From Trichodesmium sp. MAG_R04 (GTDB taxonomy: Bacteria; Cyanobacteriota; Cyanobacteriia; Cyanobacteriales; Microcoleaceae), in the NCBI GenBank assembly GCA_023356515.1, contig JAKQYG010000247.1, forward strand, positions 1 through 6,392: a stretch of 6,392 nt of DNA, in the 5' to 3' direction. This document shows positions 5,488 to 6,392 of this stretch, one piece after another. The first letter of the stretch is position 1. Each line of letters starts with the position of its first letter. The position numbers and the translations under genes were made by a program. The notes beneath the pieces were generated by a model. It was not told the origin of the DNA. It searched no databases and worked only from the letters and a program-made list of their open reading frames with translations.

Positions 5488-5520
5488 GTTTTTGGTAAGC
5501 TTTGTTTACCAAAAACTTTT
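5488..5520 (+). terminator. Intrinsic-terminator-like hairpin next to Fur-box-like site 1
   Basis: GTTTTTGGTAA (5488-5498) and TTACCAAAAAC (5506-5516) form a perfect 11-bp stem around a seven-base loop, followed by TTTTATT. This is the best T-tailed hairpin in the window, although low in GC. It would end a plus-strand transcript coming from the spacer, yet no intact gene precedes it, which leaves an unannotated small RNA or a decayed gene as the source. Confidence 0.55.
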
Positions 5521-5871
5521 ATTGATTTATTATTCAACTAAGTAAATATAAGAAGATTCATGTAAGTCAGTTAAAATTTTTTAATAATCAGATAAATAGT
5601 AGAATATTGGGTGTAAATAATTAAATATTATTTAACATAGATATGGTTTTTAATCCCCTTTGATAATTTGACTTTTTATGAGAATTAAAATTCATCATAA
5701 CTTGGATGATATCGACTAAATATTTCCTCGAGAATTATTGCTGTTTTTAGCAATTTTGTGTAAGTGGAACAACTTTTTTCACCATATAATGCAACTAATG
5801 GCCACCATCAATAATTGATATAAAAATCAACTAAATTTGGGTTTGAGCAATCGCTCAACCTCCCTTTATCT

Positions 5872-5896
5872 AAGAATAATTATCATTATCATTGAC
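5872..5896 (-). promoter_or_regulatory. Fur-box-like site 2, with overlapping hexamers
   Basis: The reverse complement of 5872-5890, GATAATGATAATTATTCTT, matches the E. coli Fur consensus at 16 of 19 positions. A second overlapping register at 5878-5896 matches at 13 of 19, giving the stacked NATAAT hexamers typical of Fur operators. On the plus strand it runs into TTGACA at 5892-5897, a perfect -35 sequence. The best nearby -10 (TATACA, 5912-5917) is only 14 bp away, so the promoter is uncertain and the transcription direction is not settled. Confidence 0.55.
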
Positions 5897-5914
5897 AAAA
5901 AATCAATATTTTAT

Positions 5915-5992
5915 ACAGGGTTATAGTTCTTAAAATTACTCTCCCACAATGGCTCTGAGGTACTTGTTACCCCGTAAGGCAATGAACCCTGT
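5915..5992. ncRNA. Possible structured small RNA with paired ends
   Basis: ACAGGGTT (5915-5922) and AACCCTGT (5985-5992) are perfect reverse complements enclosing a CU-rich stretch (ACTCTCCCAC, 5938-5947) and a small hairpin (TTAC-CCC-GTAA, 5967-5977, extended by TTG/CAA at 5964-5966 and 5980-5982). TTTATTATT follows. It lies just downstream of Fur-box-like site 2. Read on the plus strand, it could be a short iron-regulated transcript. Read on the minus strand, it could be the transcription end of the phosphatase gene. No known RNA family is recognised, and the start point cannot be fixed. Confidence 0.25.
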
Positions 5993-6062
5993 TTATTATT
6001 GTGATGCGTAATCCTTGTGATAAATATTGATCCTAAACATTGCAAATACCACCTTTCTAATT

Positions 6063-6392
6063 CTAACTAATAATAATTTTTAGCAAAGAAAAATCATCAT
6101 TAAATATATCACTATAATTTAACTCTCGTACATAGTCTAATACTGTGCTTAAATCACAATAACCATATCTATGATATTCTAAAATTAGATTAATAAAATT
6201 ATCTATTCCCCAGATTTTTCCGTCAGATAAAGAGATTTCATAAACACCATCACTAAATATATAGAGGGAGCTAGGCTTTTCTACTATGCAAGAACTATCT
6301 ATATAAGTAGTCTCTGGAAACATGCCAATAGGCATTCCAGGAGTTTTCAATTTTTGGCTCTGAACACACTGACCATCACCTGAGATTAAAAT
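6063..6392 (-). CDS. PP2C-family serine phosphatase, SpoIIE/RsbU type (C-terminal part, runs off the window)
   Basis: The last 109 residues of a larger protein; the reading frame stays open to the window edge, so the start lies outside. The visible part shows PGMPIGMF (residues 18-25 of the fragment), YIFSDGVYE (44-52) with the Asp-Gly of the metal site, DGKIWG (57-62), and the late Asp99-Asp100 in NDDFSLL. This is the normal order for the C-terminal half of SpoIIE-type phosphatases, which dephosphorylate STAS antagonists of the RsbV/SpoIIAA kind. Members often carry N-terminal sensor domains such as PAS, GAF or response-regulator receivers, none of which can be seen here. It converges with the STAS gene across a 1.2-kb spacer, so a functional link is plausible but not shown. 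The TTG at 6350 is not a real start, because conserved sequence continues upstream of it. Confidence 0.88.
   Translation of the reverse strand: MLISGDGQCVQSQKLKTPGMPIGMFPETTYIDSSCIVEKPSSLYIFSDGVYEISLSDGKIWGIDNFINLILEYHRYGYCDLSTVLDYVRELNYSDIFNDDFSLLKIIIS

Larger units (their letters stand above)
4871..6062. other. Long gene-poor spacer with mobile-element-like and iron-regulator-like sequences
   Basis: No intact gene was found in 1192 bases between two convergent genes. It holds a foldback element with heptamer repeats, a 25-base near-palindrome, two Fur-box-like sites in inverted orientation, an intrinsic-terminator-like hairpin and an 8-bp inverted repeat enclosing possible small RNA, all listed separately. 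A hairpin TTGAGC-AATC-GCTCAA (5843-5858) contains a degenerate HIP1. Two frames read like protein but are interrupted and lack starts: plus strand about 5310-5498 (TAA at 5367) and minus strand about 5879-5685 (TGA at 5814-5816). The stretches 5166-5260 and 5520-5680 are plain AT-rich sequence in which I see nothing. Confidence 0.6.

Noticed and set aside
5839..5862. Hairpin around GCTCAA considered as a terminator
   Set aside because: A six-base core plus mismatched extension, with no T tract on either side; more likely a degenerate HIP1 palindrome.
6348..6350. TTG as start of a 95-residue protein
   Set aside because: Open, phosphatase-like sequence continues upstream to the window edge, so the gene is simply cut by the window.
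1..6392. tRNA, rRNA, tmRNA, SRP RNA or CRISPR array
   Set aside because: No cloverleaf-like arms, conserved RNA cores or regularly spaced long repeats were seen on either strand.

Overview
The window looks like chromosomal DNA from an AT-rich cyanobacterium, probably filamentous and of the Nostocales type. The evidence is two plant-type [2Fe-2S] ferredoxins of the PetF family in tandem, two HIP1 octamers (GCGATCGC), a short CTRTYCC heptamer run like the STRR repeats of heterocyst-forming cyanobacteria, long AT-rich spacers, and a SpoIID/LytB-like exported protein of a kind found in cyanobacteria. The genus cannot be fixed from the sequence.

Layout: 1-419 is a leader with a dyad, an 11-bp tandem repeat and a good promoter. 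It is followed by two ferredoxin genes on the plus strand (420-710 and 799-1095), closed by a 13-bp-stem hairpin at 1140-1178. A spacer with two further inverted repeats leads to the minus-strand SpoIID-like gene (1473-3107, TTG start). A 506-bp divergent spacer precedes a plus-strand gene (start chosen at 3614, end 4255). It encodes an Xre-type helix-turn-helix, a coiled coil and a C-terminal region resembling the beta domain of the nucleotide exchange factor GrpE. Next comes a STAS-domain anti-sigma-factor antagonist (4535-4870). Positions 4871-6062 hold no intact gene. The window ends inside the 3' part of a minus-strand SpoIIE/RsbU-type PP2C phosphatase gene (6063 to beyond 6392).

The genes form functional islands rather than one operon. 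The ferredoxins carry electrons from photosystem I to FNR and other acceptors. The SpoIID-like protein probably acts on peptidoglycan outside the cytoplasmic membrane. The STAS protein and the PP2C phosphatase converge across the 1.2-kb spacer and are the antagonist and phosphatase classes of a partner-switching system. The cognate kinase is not visible and the pairing is an inference.

The most unusual part is the 1.2-kb spacer. It carries two Fur-box-like 19-mers (15/19 and 16/19 to the E. coli consensus). They are near-perfect inverted copies of each other, 20/21 identical when extended by two bases, and bound a 426-bp segment. One abuts an 11-bp-stem hairpin with a short T tract. The other overlaps a TTGACA and precedes a segment with paired ends that could be a small RNA. 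The spacer also holds a foldback, MITE-like element with the heptamer repeats inside it, and two coding-like but interrupted frames. I found no tRNA, rRNA, CRISPR array or intact insertion sequence.
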